A DNA stretch of 64,000 nucleotides, taken from NCBI RefSeq assembly GCF_000212735.1, contig NC_015510.1, positions 1,240,001 to 1,304,000 of the forward strand, written 5' to 3'. This document shows, piece after piece, positions 35,280-44,271 of this stretch. A model generated the notes under the pieces. It saw nothing but the letters and a program-made list of their open reading frames with translations. It ran no database searches and was not told the DNA's origin. Origin of the DNA: Haliscomenobacter hydrossis DSM 1100 (GTDB taxonomy: Bacteria > Bacteroidota > Bacteroidia > Chitinophagales > Saprospiraceae). The translations under genes were made by a program, and so were the position numbers. Position 1 is the first letter of the stretch, and each line of letters starts with the position of its first letter.

Positions 35280-36503
35280 TTAAGGATTTTTAGAAAAAAG
35301 TTCTTTCCTTAAAGGGTAGAAAAACCCAAACAAGGCTGCAAAAATGCCCACATAAAAGGCATAGGTTTGGTTGTATTGAAGATAAAGTAAGTAGGTTGGC
35401 ATGAGTGATTTAGAACGTCCCGCTTGATTGTAACGTGCTCTTTTCACCTCAGCGCTGAGTTCAATGTACAAGTCACCTTCCTGTTGCCTTAGTCGCAATT
35501 GACCATTTTGGATGGTAGAAAAATTCAATTTGCTGCCTAGGCCTAGCTCAGTTTCAATGCCCCCGATTTTCACTATCCCATCTTTTATTGTGGAAGAATC
35601 CTGTTCAAAGGAAGAGCGCATAAACCCAATAGAATCCAATGAAACTACAGGCAAATCAATGGATTTGGTAGCCTCCGGTTTCAATAAAAAAGTGGCTCCA
35701 AGATCGCTGGTAAATTTAAGCATCTCTCCTCCTTCTGTATCGCCAATTTTCTGGTTTACGCCCAATTCTTGAATCAGGACTCGCCCATTTTGCACGTAAA
35801 GGCTTCCCGTAATCGCGCCTGACGCGAGTCGAATCAACAAATCGTCATGGTCTCCAATAAGCGTAATCGTTTGCTGACCAGGGATAAATAAAGTATCCAG
35901 GCGGCTGCGCCCTTCCAAAATAAGGGAAAAAGGGGCACCCAAATCCTCAGCAGTTTCTGGCATACATGATATGCTTTTAAGCAGATCTGTTTCAAATCGT
36001 TGTAGAATCAGATTTTGCCCTTCTCCAATTTTCCATTCATCACTTGTACGCAGGCCGAATTGACTCACTCTGGCCTGCAATTCAATCTCCGCTCGGGAAA
36101 TGCGGATTTGCCCCAATGCGAGGATAACCACAGAAAATAGACCTGTCGCAATAGACCAGCGCCAATTGGACATGGTAAGTTGTTTCCAGAAATGGCGACG
36201 TTTTTTTTCGCGCAATTGCCCACGAGTAACCGTCCCTTCAGCAATCGGTAGTTCCTGAACAATTGAAAGTAAGGCGTATTTCAGTTGGTTGAGTTCAATC
36301 GAGAGTTCATCAGTGGGACGCAGTTGCTGGTCACGGTCGTGAAGATAGGAATTGTAGCGCCCCGAACACATAATCAGGTCATCCAACCGCTTGCTATCAT
36401 TGAGTTGTTGACAAACGGTTTTTAAGCATTGAAATAGTTCTTCTAACTCATTTTCCTCTAACAATTGCAACAACTGCGTACGAGTGGTGGGTTTAGGTTG
36501 CAT
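35280..36503 (-). CDS. Membrane protein with cytoplasmic EAD11-like domain
   Basis: The 407-residue protein has an N-terminal EAD11-like domain (residues 8-87: LLQLLEENELEELFQCL ... LIMCSGRYNSYLHDRDQQL ... LSIELNQLKYALLSIVQEL). A basic linker and a membrane helix follow (WSIATGLFSVVILALG near 115-130). Then come about 230 residues of beta-rich outer domain, partly FecR-like in feel (LYVQNGRVLIQELGVNQ), and a final membrane helix (YAFYVGIFAALFGFFYPL). The EAD would face the cytoplasm. EAD11 commonly links effectors to NTPases. It precedes the trypsin-FGE gene by 10 bases and follows the secreted gene by 7. Domain call by pattern only. Confidence 0.7.
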   Translation of the reverse strand: MQPKPTTRTQLLQLLEENELEELFQCLKTVCQQLNDSKRLDDLIMCSGRYNSYLHDRDQQLRPTDELSIELNQLKYALLSIVQELPIAEGTVTRGQLREKKRRHFWKQLTMSNWRWSIATGLFSVVILALGQIRISRAEIELQARVSQFGLRTSDEWKIGEGQNLILQRFETDLLKSISCMPETAEDLGAPFSLILEGRSRLDTLFIPGQQTITLIGDHDDLLIRLASGAITGSLYVQNGRVLIQELGVNQKIGDTEGGEMLKFTSDLGATFLLKPEATKSIDLPVVSLDSIGFMRSSFEQDSSTIKDGIVKIGGIETELGLGSKLNFSTIQNGQLRLRQQEGDLYIELSAEVKRARYNQAGRSKSLMPTYLLYLQYNQTYAFYVGIFAALFGFFYPLRKELFSKNP

Positions 36504-36510
36504 TTTTATT

Positions 36511-37230
36511 CTAAATTTTAACGCTGATATTCAAATTGAGCCACTCAATACTACTTGACTCTTTGGCACGAATTTGCAGCAGTTTTTCTCCTTTTATGTC
36601 AGCGGGAATACGGATGTAAATGGGGGTATGAGCAATAAAGGATGATTTTTCTAAACGTCGGTATTTTTCCTCACCTTTGACTCGCCATTCTACAATAACT
36701 AAACTAGTTGTACAAATCAATTTCAACAATGGCAGTGCATTTTGATCTTCAGCTACATGCTTACCCTTGGCTTTGATTGGTGAAAAAATTTTATGCGAAA
36801 CAGGATCTTCACGAAATGCCAAGAGGCCAATATTACGGGCTAAACGGGTACGTTCATTTTGTAACAATACATCTTTAACTGGCCAAGTTAAACTCCCCCC
36901 TGTGATTTCAGCATCCATGCGGTAGAAAAGATCATTGGGAATGCCTTCTGCTTTTAGTACAAGTTTAGGTTCATTACTTTGAATTTCAATAATTTCATTC
37001 TCTTCAGCCGCAAACCTGAAATCTCCCAAGGTAAAACTGACCAAACGCAAGCGATTGGAAGCTACTTTTGATGTAAAAAAACCCTCACAACGGTTTTCTC
37101 GAGTCTTATAGGAGATTTTTTCATTTGATATAGGTTTAAGCGAACCATCACACTGAACCTGAGCCATAATGTCAGAAAAACAACAACACAAGCCAATCAA
37201 AATAAGCGAACAAAAACTAAGGTTTTTCAT
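36511..37230 (-). CDS. Secreted hypothetical protein, first gene of the EAD operon
   Basis: The 239-residue protein has a signal peptide (LSFCSLILIGLCCCFSDIMAQ). The mature part is beta-rich and holds one Cys pair (QCDGSL, NRCEGFF) and a C-terminal strand-rich domain (VIVEWRVKGEEKYRRLEKSSF ... EWLNLNISVKI). It is not a T9SS substrate by its end. It starts the operon, with only 7 bases between its stop and the next ATG. It could be the sensor or ligand-binding partner of the outer domain of the EAD protein, but I recognise no family. Confidence 0.7.
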   Translation of the reverse strand: MKNLSFCSLILIGLCCCFSDIMAQVQCDGSLKPISNEKISYKTRENRCEGFFTSKVASNRLRLVSFTLGDFRFAAEENEIIEIQSNEPKLVLKAEGIPNDLFYRMDAEITGGSLTWPVKDVLLQNERTRLARNIGLLAFREDPVSHKIFSPIKAKGKHVAEDQNALPLLKLICTTSLVIVEWRVKGEEKYRRLEKSSFIAHTPIYIRIPADIKGEKLLQIRAKESSSIEWLNLNISVKI

Positions 37231-37338
37231 ACCCGGTTTTTGAATCGAATATAAGGCATATTTGCAAAAAATGTATCCGTTTTTTCTTTTTTAGCTACAA
37301 GATGATTTCATTTTTTTGGCAAAAGCTCAAGTAAACTA

Positions 37339-37671
37339 CTACTCAAGTAGTGCACTAGCCTCCGACTTCAAAACCGGAAGGTGAAAATGAACTATTTCCC
37401 AAACAACAGAATCGACCACTTTTGCATAATCGTGCACGATGATGTTCCGAAATCCGATGATTTGAGGAGTGAAACTAAGTGCTGGGACATCAGGGATTTT
37501 ATCGTATTTGGTCACAGCTTCTCCAACGATGCCCAACAGCCTTTCTGTCGCCATTCGCAACAAAAAATTCTGCTGATATGATTCAAAGTTTTCGGTAGTT
37601 TTAAATATGTCCTCAATCCGCTCAATCGTTTGAACGATGTCAAACAAGTACTTCTTCGCCTGCCTGTTCAT
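37339..37671 (-). CDS. hepT: HepT-type HEPN toxin (DUF86)
   Basis: The 110-residue protein is a DUF86/HepT HEPN RNase with the R-x4-H-x-Y active site in FRNIIVHDYAKV near residues 74-85. HepT cuts RNA and is neutralised by its cognate MntA nucleotidyltransferase, which adds AMP to the Tyr of this motif. It overlaps mntA by 32 bases, the usual order being antitoxin gene then toxin gene. A decayed copy of its 3' end lies at 23363-23431. Confidence 0.92.
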   Translation of the reverse strand: MNRQAKKYLFDIVQTIERIEDIFKTTENFESYQQNFLLRMATERLLGIVGEAVTKYDKIPDVPALSFTPQIIGFRNIIVHDYAKVVDSVVWEIVHFHLPVLKSEASALLE

Positions 37672-37969
37672 AAATCAGCATCTTGGTTTCGTCAAGTTCT
37701 TCTTTAAAATAGGGATTCTCTATCGGTTCATCAAGCAATAAATCTACTGATCGTTGCAAGATTTTGGATAAATCAACCATCAAGTTGAGGTAATTCTGAG
37801 CCAAACCGCGATTTGAAGATGGCTCAAATGCAACAATGAAATCAGCGTCACTATTTTTTTCATCGAATCGGCCACTGGCTAATGACCCAAAAACATAAAG
37901 CTTGCTCACTTTGTGTTTTAGGCAAAGCTGCTCAATAGAAGGAAGATGTTGTTCTAAAAATGGGTGCAT
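37640..37969 (-). CDS. mntA: MntA-type antitoxin (minimal nucleotidyltransferase)
   Basis: From the ATG at 37969 (MHPFLEQHLPSIEQLCLK) the protein is about 109 residues. A longer start at 38080 lies in untranslated leader. It has the minimal nucleotidyltransferase motif VFGSLASGRFDEKNSDADFIVAF (residues near 24-47), that is GSx10DxD, and a third acidic residue in SVDLLLDE. It AMPylates HepT. Overlap with hepT by 32 bases indicates strict coupling. Confidence 0.92.
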   Translation of the reverse strand: MHPFLEQHLPSIEQLCLKHKVSKLYVFGSLASGRFDEKNSDADFIVAFEPSSNRGLAQNYLNLMVDLSKILQRSVDLLLDEPIENPYFKEELDETKMLIYEQAGEEVLV

Positions 37970-38060
37970 AATTGATCCATTATTGAACAAATATAAATGA
38001 CTTTGTGCAATGTTGCAATTCTCGCCACAATAGCCGAAGGACAACCACATAGGGTTGCCA

Positions 38061-40493
38061 TTATTCTTCTTCCCCGCCAATCCTCCTCCTCGTCACCTGC
38101 TGCGCCTGATTCAAGCGATAATTCAGCGTCAGGTTAATCTGCCGCAAGCGCATTTGACCATTGCTTTCCGTAAAAAAGTTTTCACCACGGGTGATGCTGC
38201 GGAAGCGGCGGCTGTTGAATACATCCAGAACATTGAGGATGAGTTTGCCCTGGCCTTTGAACAGATCCCTGCTGACAGATAGATCGGTAAAAAAGAGCGA
38301 TTTGACCTCTCCTTGGGGGGTTTTGCGCGGGGCCTCATAGCTGGCACGGACTTGAATGTCGGTTTTTTTCGCCAATGAAAACCGTGAAGTTTGGCGCGTA
38401 AACCAGGCGTAAGTATCGCTTTGATAGTCTGCTTGAATATTGGAGCCATCGGTGATGGCGCGGAAGAAATTGACGTTGAAGTCCAGTTTCCACCATTTGG
38501 TGAGGGTGAAAGAACTGGTGAATTCAGCGCCAAAAGAATGCTCGTCCACCAGGTTCTCCGGGCGAGTTGCAGCAAAGCCCTCGCTGTTGACTCGGCGGAT
38601 GCGGTCAATTTTGTCGGTGGTGTAGCGGTAATACAATGAGGAAGCAAAAGATCCTTTGTCAAAAAACTTCACGTGCCCGAGTTCATAGGCATCGGTGTAT
38701 TCAGGATTCAAATCAGGATTGCCGCTGGAGAAGTTGCGGTTGTCGCTGAAAGTCATAAAGGGGCTCAAATCGTTGTAGCGCGGGCGGCGCACCCGGCGGC
38801 TGTAGCTGATTTGCAGGGAATTCTCATGGGCCAGCTTATACGTAAAATGGGCGCTGGGAAACAGGTTGGTGTAGTTGCGGGGGTTCGATTCGTTGGTTTG
38901 TTCCAGCGTGGTTTTGATGTCGGTATTTTCAGCACGCAGTCCGAATTGATACGAAAAACGATTGATTTTGTTGCCAATGATGGCGTAGGCTGCGTTGATG
39001 TTTTCGTCATAGAGGAAGTTGTTGTTCAGGCTGTCCAGAGGCTGGAACAACCCTGTGCTGTCTTCTTCGGTGACAAAAAAGTCGTTGCTCATGTCGCGGA
39101 AGCTGCTGCGCAGGCCCAACTCGTATTTGCCCTCCTTGCCCAGGGGTTGCACATAATCAGCAGAAAAGAGCCATTGTTTTTCCGTTTCATCGTTGAGTGA
39201 CTTTTGCGTGCGGCTGGCGACTTTGTTGATGATCCCATCGGCAAAAACACTCTGTTGGGTAAAAGTTTGGTCGGAGTGTTCCCAATAGTCCAGGTACCGG
39301 GCGTCGATCAAGAGTTCGTGGCCCTTTTTTTCAAAATTGCGTTTGTAGCTGAACGCATACTCGGAGTTGGGTTCGTCTTCGGTTTCGTCCTGTTGGCGGT
39401 CGGTGGTGCTGTATAGGTTGCTGAGGGTATTGATGTAGTCCTTATAACGCACATCGGTGATACGGCGGGCGTCGATGCGACGCCAAAGATAGGAGGCGGT
39501 GAATATGTTTTTGTCGTCAAAATAATAGTCCAATCCGCCGTTGATGCTGTTGTTGGCACTGCGAATACGGCCCATATTGGTCTGTTCCAAGATGCGGGTT
39601 GTGGCGCCGTCGTACACCTCCTGGTATTGTTCGCTGCGGCCCGGTTGCAAACGGTAGGCCAGGGCGTAGTTGAGAAAAAAGTTGACTTTGTCTTTGCGGT
39701 AGTTGACGTTGGCACCCGCACCAAAGTTGTCGGGATTGCCAGTGATCAGGTCAAAAGAACCATTAAATCCCTGGCGGCGGTCTTTTTTCAACACGATGTT
39801 GATGATGCCCGCCTGGCCTTCCGCCTCGTAACGCGCCGAGGGGTTGGTGATTACTTCCACTTTATCGACCATACTGCCTTGCAATTGTTGCAAACCGCTG
39901 CCCCCTTTAAAACTCACCAGCCCAGAGGGTTTGCCATCAATGAGGATGCGTACATTATCGCTGCCCCGCAGTTTGACGTTCCCTTCGCCATCCACCGAAA
40001 CGGAGGGGATGTTGCTGAGGATATCGGAGGCGGTGCCCCCCGCGTTGGCCAGGTCTTTGCCAACGTTGAAGATTTTTTTGTCGAGGGAAAGTTCCATGCT
40101 GCTTTTTTCAGCCTGCACCACTACTTCTTGCAGGTTCTGGGCTGAGGCGCTAAGGTTGATGGTGCCCAGGTCGAGGGTGTTTTTACCAGGACTCAAACTG
40201 AAGCTGGGTATTTTGATGGGTTGATAGCCCAAAAATTCCACCATGGCGTAGTAGTCGCCGTAGGGTGCTTCGAGTGAAAATTGTCCTTTTTCGTCGCTGA
40301 TACCTCCCGTAACGAGGGTGCTGTCGCTGTTTTTCAGGATGCGAATGGCCGCGTAGGCGAGGGGTGCCTTGCTTTGGGATTCGATGATTTTGCCCTTGAT
40401 GTTGGCCAGCTTGGTGTTTTGACCAAAACCATTTTGTAGGAAGAGTAGGCTTAAAATACCCGCCAATATTACTTTAGTCAATGGATGCTTCAT
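38061..40493 (-). CDS. Outer-membrane beta-barrel receptor (TonB-like, OMP_b-brl_3)
   Basis: The 810-residue protein has a signal peptide (LTKVILAGILSLLFLQNGFGQ), then a CarboxypepD_reg-like domain (NIKGKIIESQSKAPLAYAAIRIL ... LEAPYGDYYAMVEFLGYQP). A TonB-plug-like domain follows (ASDILSNIPSVSVDGEGNVKLRGSDNVRILIDGKPSGL, NPSARYEAEGQAGIINIVLKK), and finally an OMP_b-brl_3 barrel of about 550 residues with SYSRRVRRPRYNDLSPF and FYRYTTDKI motifs. It ends in RLNQAQQVTRRR and lacks a clear TonB box. There is no SusD partner, so it is likely a receptor of unknown ligand and not a PUL component. Confidence 0.9.
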   Translation of the reverse strand: MKHPLTKVILAGILSLLFLQNGFGQNTKLANIKGKIIESQSKAPLAYAAIRILKNSDSTLVTGGISDEKGQFSLEAPYGDYYAMVEFLGYQPIKIPSFSLSPGKNTLDLGTINLSASAQNLQEVVVQAEKSSMELSLDKKIFNVGKDLANAGGTASDILSNIPSVSVDGEGNVKLRGSDNVRILIDGKPSGLVSFKGGSGLQQLQGSMVDKVEVITNPSARYEAEGQAGIINIVLKKDRRQGFNGSFDLITGNPDNFGAGANVNYRKDKVNFFLNYALAYRLQPGRSEQYQEVYDGATTRILEQTNMGRIRSANNSINGGLDYYFDDKNIFTASYLWRRIDARRITDVRYKDYINTLSNLYSTTDRQQDETEDEPNSEYAFSYKRNFEKKGHELLIDARYLDYWEHSDQTFTQQSVFADGIINKVASRTQKSLNDETEKQWLFSADYVQPLGKEGKYELGLRSSFRDMSNDFFVTEEDSTGLFQPLDSLNNNFLYDENINAAYAIIGNKINRFSYQFGLRAENTDIKTTLEQTNESNPRNYTNLFPSAHFTYKLAHENSLQISYSRRVRRPRYNDLSPFMTFSDNRNFSSGNPDLNPEYTDAYELGHVKFFDKGSFASSLYYRYTTDKIDRIRRVNSEGFAATRPENLVDEHSFGAEFTSSFTLTKWWKLDFNVNFFRAITDGSNIQADYQSDTYAWFTRQTSRFSLAKKTDIQVRASYEAPRKTPQGEVKSLFFTDLSVSRDLFKGQGKLILNVLDVFNSRRFRSITRGENFFTESNGQMRLRQINLTLNYRLNQAQQVTRRRIGGEEE

Positions 40494-40740
40494 TTTTTTC
40501 GTTTGGTGGATGCGACTTTAAACAAGATCGTAAAGTTAAGCGATCGGGTGGACAAAGGGCGTGCAGAATAGATTCTTCACCGGATTGGCTAGAATGATGC
40601 CCTGTTTTAATCGATGGCTTGGATGGATAGACGTGGAAAAAGCACCTTGCCCTGGTAGAAATGGGAAAAAAAATGTAAGAAAGTCGGCAAAAGCGACCTA
40701 TTCTACTGCCAAGCTTTGGTGCCTCTTTGGTGTCTTAAGT

Positions 40741-41027
40741 GTCTTAGGTGGTGAAAAATATCTTCTTTCACCACCTAAGACCTGTCGATTACCCACAAAT
40801 CCGCACATTGAATGCGAGATTGTGCTTTAGCTTCAGAACCCCCAACCCCTAAAGGGGAGTATATTTTCGATAATCGTAATATTTCCCCCTTTTTTAGAAA
40901 AAGTAAGGCCTTTTAGTTACCTAAAATGTGCTCCCCTTTAGGGGTCGGGGGTTCTGAGGCCGCAGTAAAATGCTCAATATCAACCACAAACCTAATTAGG
41001 GGATTTGTGGGTAATCGACAGACCTAA
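40741..41027. repeat. Nested palindromes between receptor and GH3 genes
   Basis: Three stems are visible. 40741-40756 pairs perfectly with 40766-40781 (16 bp). 40782-40802 pairs perfectly with 41001-41021 (21 bp). 40832-40859 pairs with 40931-40957 with one mismatch (about 27 bp, CCCCTAAAGGGG core). Together they make a folded element of about 290 bases. The rest of the 573-base gap (40494-40740 and 41028-41066) shows nothing recognisable. Confidence 0.75.
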
Positions 41028-41066
41028 GACACTTAAGGAATCACCTCAGAAAAATTCAAATCCAAC

Positions 41067-43394
41067 TTACTTCTTCTTCACCATGTACTTGGCCGTACGC
41101 GCATCCACAATCACCCCTTTCCAGTTCAATCCAAAACCAAAATCGTACACATTCCCGGCTGCATCCTTGTGGCAGCGCATGTCACGCGGCGCATCTTCGG
41201 CTTGTTTTTCCACCACCACCATGTCGGCAGGCATCTGCATCGGCAATAGGCCCGAAGGTTCGGCTTTGCCCGTCAGGATATCCAGAATCGCTTGATCCTG
41301 GACGCGGAAATTGACCAAAATGGCATTCGCTTTGGTTTCAAATTCGTTGAAGATCATCGGATTGTCCACATTCACCGAAACGATGACGGGTTTACCTTTC
41401 ATCTTTTCGTACGTTTCGGTCACCATCGCCAAATCGGTAATGTTGGTGGCTTTGACCGATTTGTCTTTGTAGGTACGGTTGGTGAAATTTTCCAGTGGGT
41501 CGCCCCCGGCGATGCTGACGGCACGCGCCTCGGTCGCCTTGTATTCGCCGTATTGCAAGCTGATCGGGAAGTAGCCATTGCCGCCTTTTTTTACATCTTC
41601 GGCCTGGTATCCGTTACCGGTGTTGGGGCTGCTGATAAACGCAAGGGCAACGTCGGCTTCATCGGGATTGTCAACTACGGTGAAGTATTTTTTCACGATG
41701 TCGATGTTGACCGGGTAAGCATAACTCTCCGGTGTTTCAACGCCCAGGAAGTTGCGAGCAGCGGGTGTGAATTTTTTGGGGACGTACACTTTGATGCCCG
41801 TTTTGAGTGGCAAGGCTTGTTTTTGGTTTTTCAACAAGACCATTGATTTTAATTGTGCCTCGTACCCTGCGGCCATAAATTCGGGCTTGCCCACCGTTTG
41901 TTTGGTGTTTTCTACGTCCAGATAAGGGTTTTCAAACAGACCTACCCGGAAGATGTTTTTCAACAAACGTACGGCAGATTGTTCCATCCGCGCCCGCATC
42001 CAGGCTTCGCCGTGTTCTTTGCTGCCCATCGCGTAAGCATCGATGATGGGTTTGGCTTCGTTGTTGCCCCCGAATTGGTCTACTCCGGCCATCAGCACTT
42101 TGTAATGCCGTTCGGCTATGCTCAGTTTGTCTACGCCCCAGGGTTTACCCGCGGTGAAGTTGTCCAGTACTGTTTCGTCGCCCGTGATGCCCCAGTCGGT
42201 GCAGGCTACCCCGTCATATTTGTATTTGGTGCGCATCAAATCGGTGATGATGTACTTGTTGTAGCTGTTGCCGACGTTTTCCTTATTCTTGACGTCCTGG
42301 TTCCAGGAAATCGTGTAGTAAGGCATCACCGCCGAGGCCATCATGGTTTTGCCTTTCAGCTTAAAAGCGCCATTGATAAAGGGGATAAAATGGGTTTGGA
42401 ACTGTTTGCCGGGATACACCGCAAACTTGCCCATGCCGTAATGCGCATCGCGGCCCGCTTCACCGGAGCCACCACCAGGCCAGTGTTTCACCATCGCGTT
42501 TACGCTGCTGTAACCCCAACCGTTGGCAATTTCTTGAGTGCCCGTTGAGGTTTGAAAACCATCACAATAGGCTCTGGCCATTTCCGCCGCCAGATAGGGG
42601 TCTTCTCCAAAAGTACCGCTGAAACGATTCCAGCGCGGTTCGGTAGCGATGTCCACCTGGGGAGAAAGCGCAGTTGCAATACCCAGGGCGCGGTACTCTG
42701 CTGCGGCAATTTTGCCAAATTTTTCTACCAAGGCCGGATCAAAAGTAGCCGCCATGCCCAGAGAGCCAGGCCACATCGAAATGGCCCCACCCGCCGCCGC
42801 GTTGAATTCGGCATTGGCAACGGTGCCGTGGCGTGGGTCGGAGCTGTTGTTGGCGGGTATACCCACCCCGGCACCTTCGACGAGGGCTTGTATGTTGTTG
42901 TTCCACTTGGCAGCAAGTTCGGGCGATTGTACGGTCGTGACAAGTACATGGCGCAGATTGTCTTTGGTCAAAAACTCGATTTGCTGGTCGGTCAGGTCTT
43001 CGGGTTTGGCACCACTTTCGGGGAAAGGTTTGCCTTTGTAGGTGCCCGCAAAATAGCCACCTGGGCGGGCGGGAATGGATTGATGGCGGCTGTAGAGCAT
43101 CAAGCCCGCGATTTGCTCGATGCTGAGTTTGGAAGCCAGGTCTTTGGCCCGCGCATCAGCGGGTTGCCGCCAGTCTTCGTAGATGTCGAGTTTGCCATTT
43201 TTGTTGAGGTCTTTGAAAGCGAAGCCATCCACCGTCAATACTTTCACCCCGGAGTTGGGGGAGTAAGCGATGCTTTGTCCGCCCTGGTTGCGCACCAGAT
43301 TAAAGGTTTCTTTCTTTTCTTCTGTCCATTTTTGTTGGGCAAAAGTGAGTATTGCGGTGGAAAAAAGGATGAAGGTTGTGCAGAGTCTGAGCAT
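41067..43394 (-). CDS. Glycoside hydrolase family 3 (beta-glucosidase-like)
   Basis: The 775-residue enzyme has a signal peptide (LCTTFILFSTAILTFAQ). An insert-like stretch VDGFAFKDLNKNGKLDIYEDWRQ, typical of Bacteroidota GH3, precedes the barrel. The (beta/alpha)8 domain follows with GIPANNSSDPRHG, SLGMAATFDPAL and the nucleophile Asp in GVACTDWGITGDE. A second alpha/beta sandwich domain starts near residue 520 (VLLKNQKQALPLKTG). There is no C-terminal T9SS domain. It is predicted to release glucose from beta-glucans, probably in the periplasm. Confidence 0.93.
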   Translation of the reverse strand: MLRLCTTFILFSTAILTFAQQKWTEEKKETFNLVRNQGGQSIAYSPNSGVKVLTVDGFAFKDLNKNGKLDIYEDWRQPADARAKDLASKLSIEQIAGLMLYSRHQSIPARPGGYFAGTYKGKPFPESGAKPEDLTDQQIEFLTKDNLRHVLVTTVQSPELAAKWNNNIQALVEGAGVGIPANNSSDPRHGTVANAEFNAAAGGAISMWPGSLGMAATFDPALVEKFGKIAAAEYRALGIATALSPQVDIATEPRWNRFSGTFGEDPYLAAEMARAYCDGFQTSTGTQEIANGWGYSSVNAMVKHWPGGGSGEAGRDAHYGMGKFAVYPGKQFQTHFIPFINGAFKLKGKTMMASAVMPYYTISWNQDVKNKENVGNSYNKYIITDLMRTKYKYDGVACTDWGITGDETVLDNFTAGKPWGVDKLSIAERHYKVLMAGVDQFGGNNEAKPIIDAYAMGSKEHGEAWMRARMEQSAVRLLKNIFRVGLFENPYLDVENTKQTVGKPEFMAAGYEAQLKSMVLLKNQKQALPLKTGIKVYVPKKFTPAARNFLGVETPESYAYPVNIDIVKKYFTVVDNPDEADVALAFISSPNTGNGYQAEDVKKGGNGYFPISLQYGEYKATEARAVSIAGGDPLENFTNRTYKDKSVKATNITDLAMVTETYEKMKGKPVIVSVNVDNPMIFNEFETKANAILVNFRVQDQAILDILTGKAEPSGLLPMQMPADMVVVEKQAEDAPRDMRCHKDAAGNVYDFGFGLNWKGVIVDARTAKYMVKKK

Positions 43395-43501
43395 TGATCT
43401 AAGTTTTGTAGCCTAAAGTTAAAAAAATGAACATAAGGTTACCTGATAATTAGATCACTGGGAGGATACAATGGAAAATTGGGTTAAAACACTCGATAAC
43501 T

Positions 43502-44236
43502 CTACTTCATTTTTTCAAGCAAAAGTTTTGCTTTGGCCACGTTGTCTCTGTCAACTCTAATGATATTTCCCAATTCTTCCTGTGCTTCAGCATTTCTCTT
43601 TTGGCCCAAATAAGCCAATGCCAAATGCCAATTGATGGCATCTTCCTGCCAGCCTTGACCAAGCGATCTGGCTTGTAGGAGCTGGGTCTCAGCAAGGGCG
43701 AAATCCGGATTTTCCTGTTTCAGTGCGGCTACACCCAAATAAAAATGATGAGAGGCAGTAGTAGGGGGGAGCTTTTTAAAAAATAGTATTGCCGCCGCGT
43801 AATTTTTTTCAAGATAAGCGCTTCTCGCGGCTTGTTCGGCAGAGCTGAGGGTGTCGTCGGCCATGCTGTTGCTCAGGATGGGGGCGTTCTCCTGTTTGAG
43901 GTATTGCAGCGCCATTTGTGGAGCATTCAGGCTCGCGTTGTTTGATGGGCTCATCAACCACCATACGGCAAGCAAGACCAGTAACACCGCTGCTGCTGCC
44001 GCCCAGGCAACCCATAGTTGCCGATGGGCGACTTTTAGTGGACGGGGTGATGCGGTGGTTTTCTCCGCTGCCTCCGTTGCGTTGTTTGTTTCCGTGCGCA
44101 GTGATTCCGCGATGCCCAGGAGGTTTTGCCTGAGCTTGTCCTCCGCCTGTTTTTCGGCCAGTTTTTGCAGCAAAGCTTCTTCAAGCTGCTCCATTTCTGA
44201 TTCCGATAATTCCCCTTTTTTGTATTTGTCGAGCAT
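43502..44236 (-). CDS. Membrane-anchored TPR protein (anti-sigma-like)
   Basis: From ATG 44236 (MLDKYKKGELSESEMEQLEE) the protein is 244 residues. A longer frame to 44428 would overlap the sigma gene. It has a cytoplasmic charged helical N-terminus of about 80 residues, one membrane helix (LWVAWAAAAAVLLVLLAVWWLM near residues 88-110) and an outer part with about three TPR-like repeats (KNYAAAILFFKKLP, FALAETQLLQARSLG, AEAQEELGNIIRVD). Gene order (sigma, then this) and topology suit an anti-sigma factor, but the standard zinc motif is absent. Confidence 0.75.
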   Translation of the reverse strand: MLDKYKKGELSESEMEQLEEALLQKLAEKQAEDKLRQNLLGIAESLRTETNNATEAAEKTTASPRPLKVAHRQLWVAWAAAAAVLLVLLAVWWLMSPSNNASLNAPQMALQYLKQENAPILSNSMADDTLSSAEQAARSAYLEKNYAAAILFFKKLPPTTASHHFYLGVAALKQENPDFALAETQLLQARSLGQGWQEDAINWHLALAYLGQKRNAEAQEELGNIIRVDRDNVAKAKLLLEKMK

Positions 44237-44271
44237 AATTCTAGCTTTTTGAGACTCTACATGCAGGCTGA

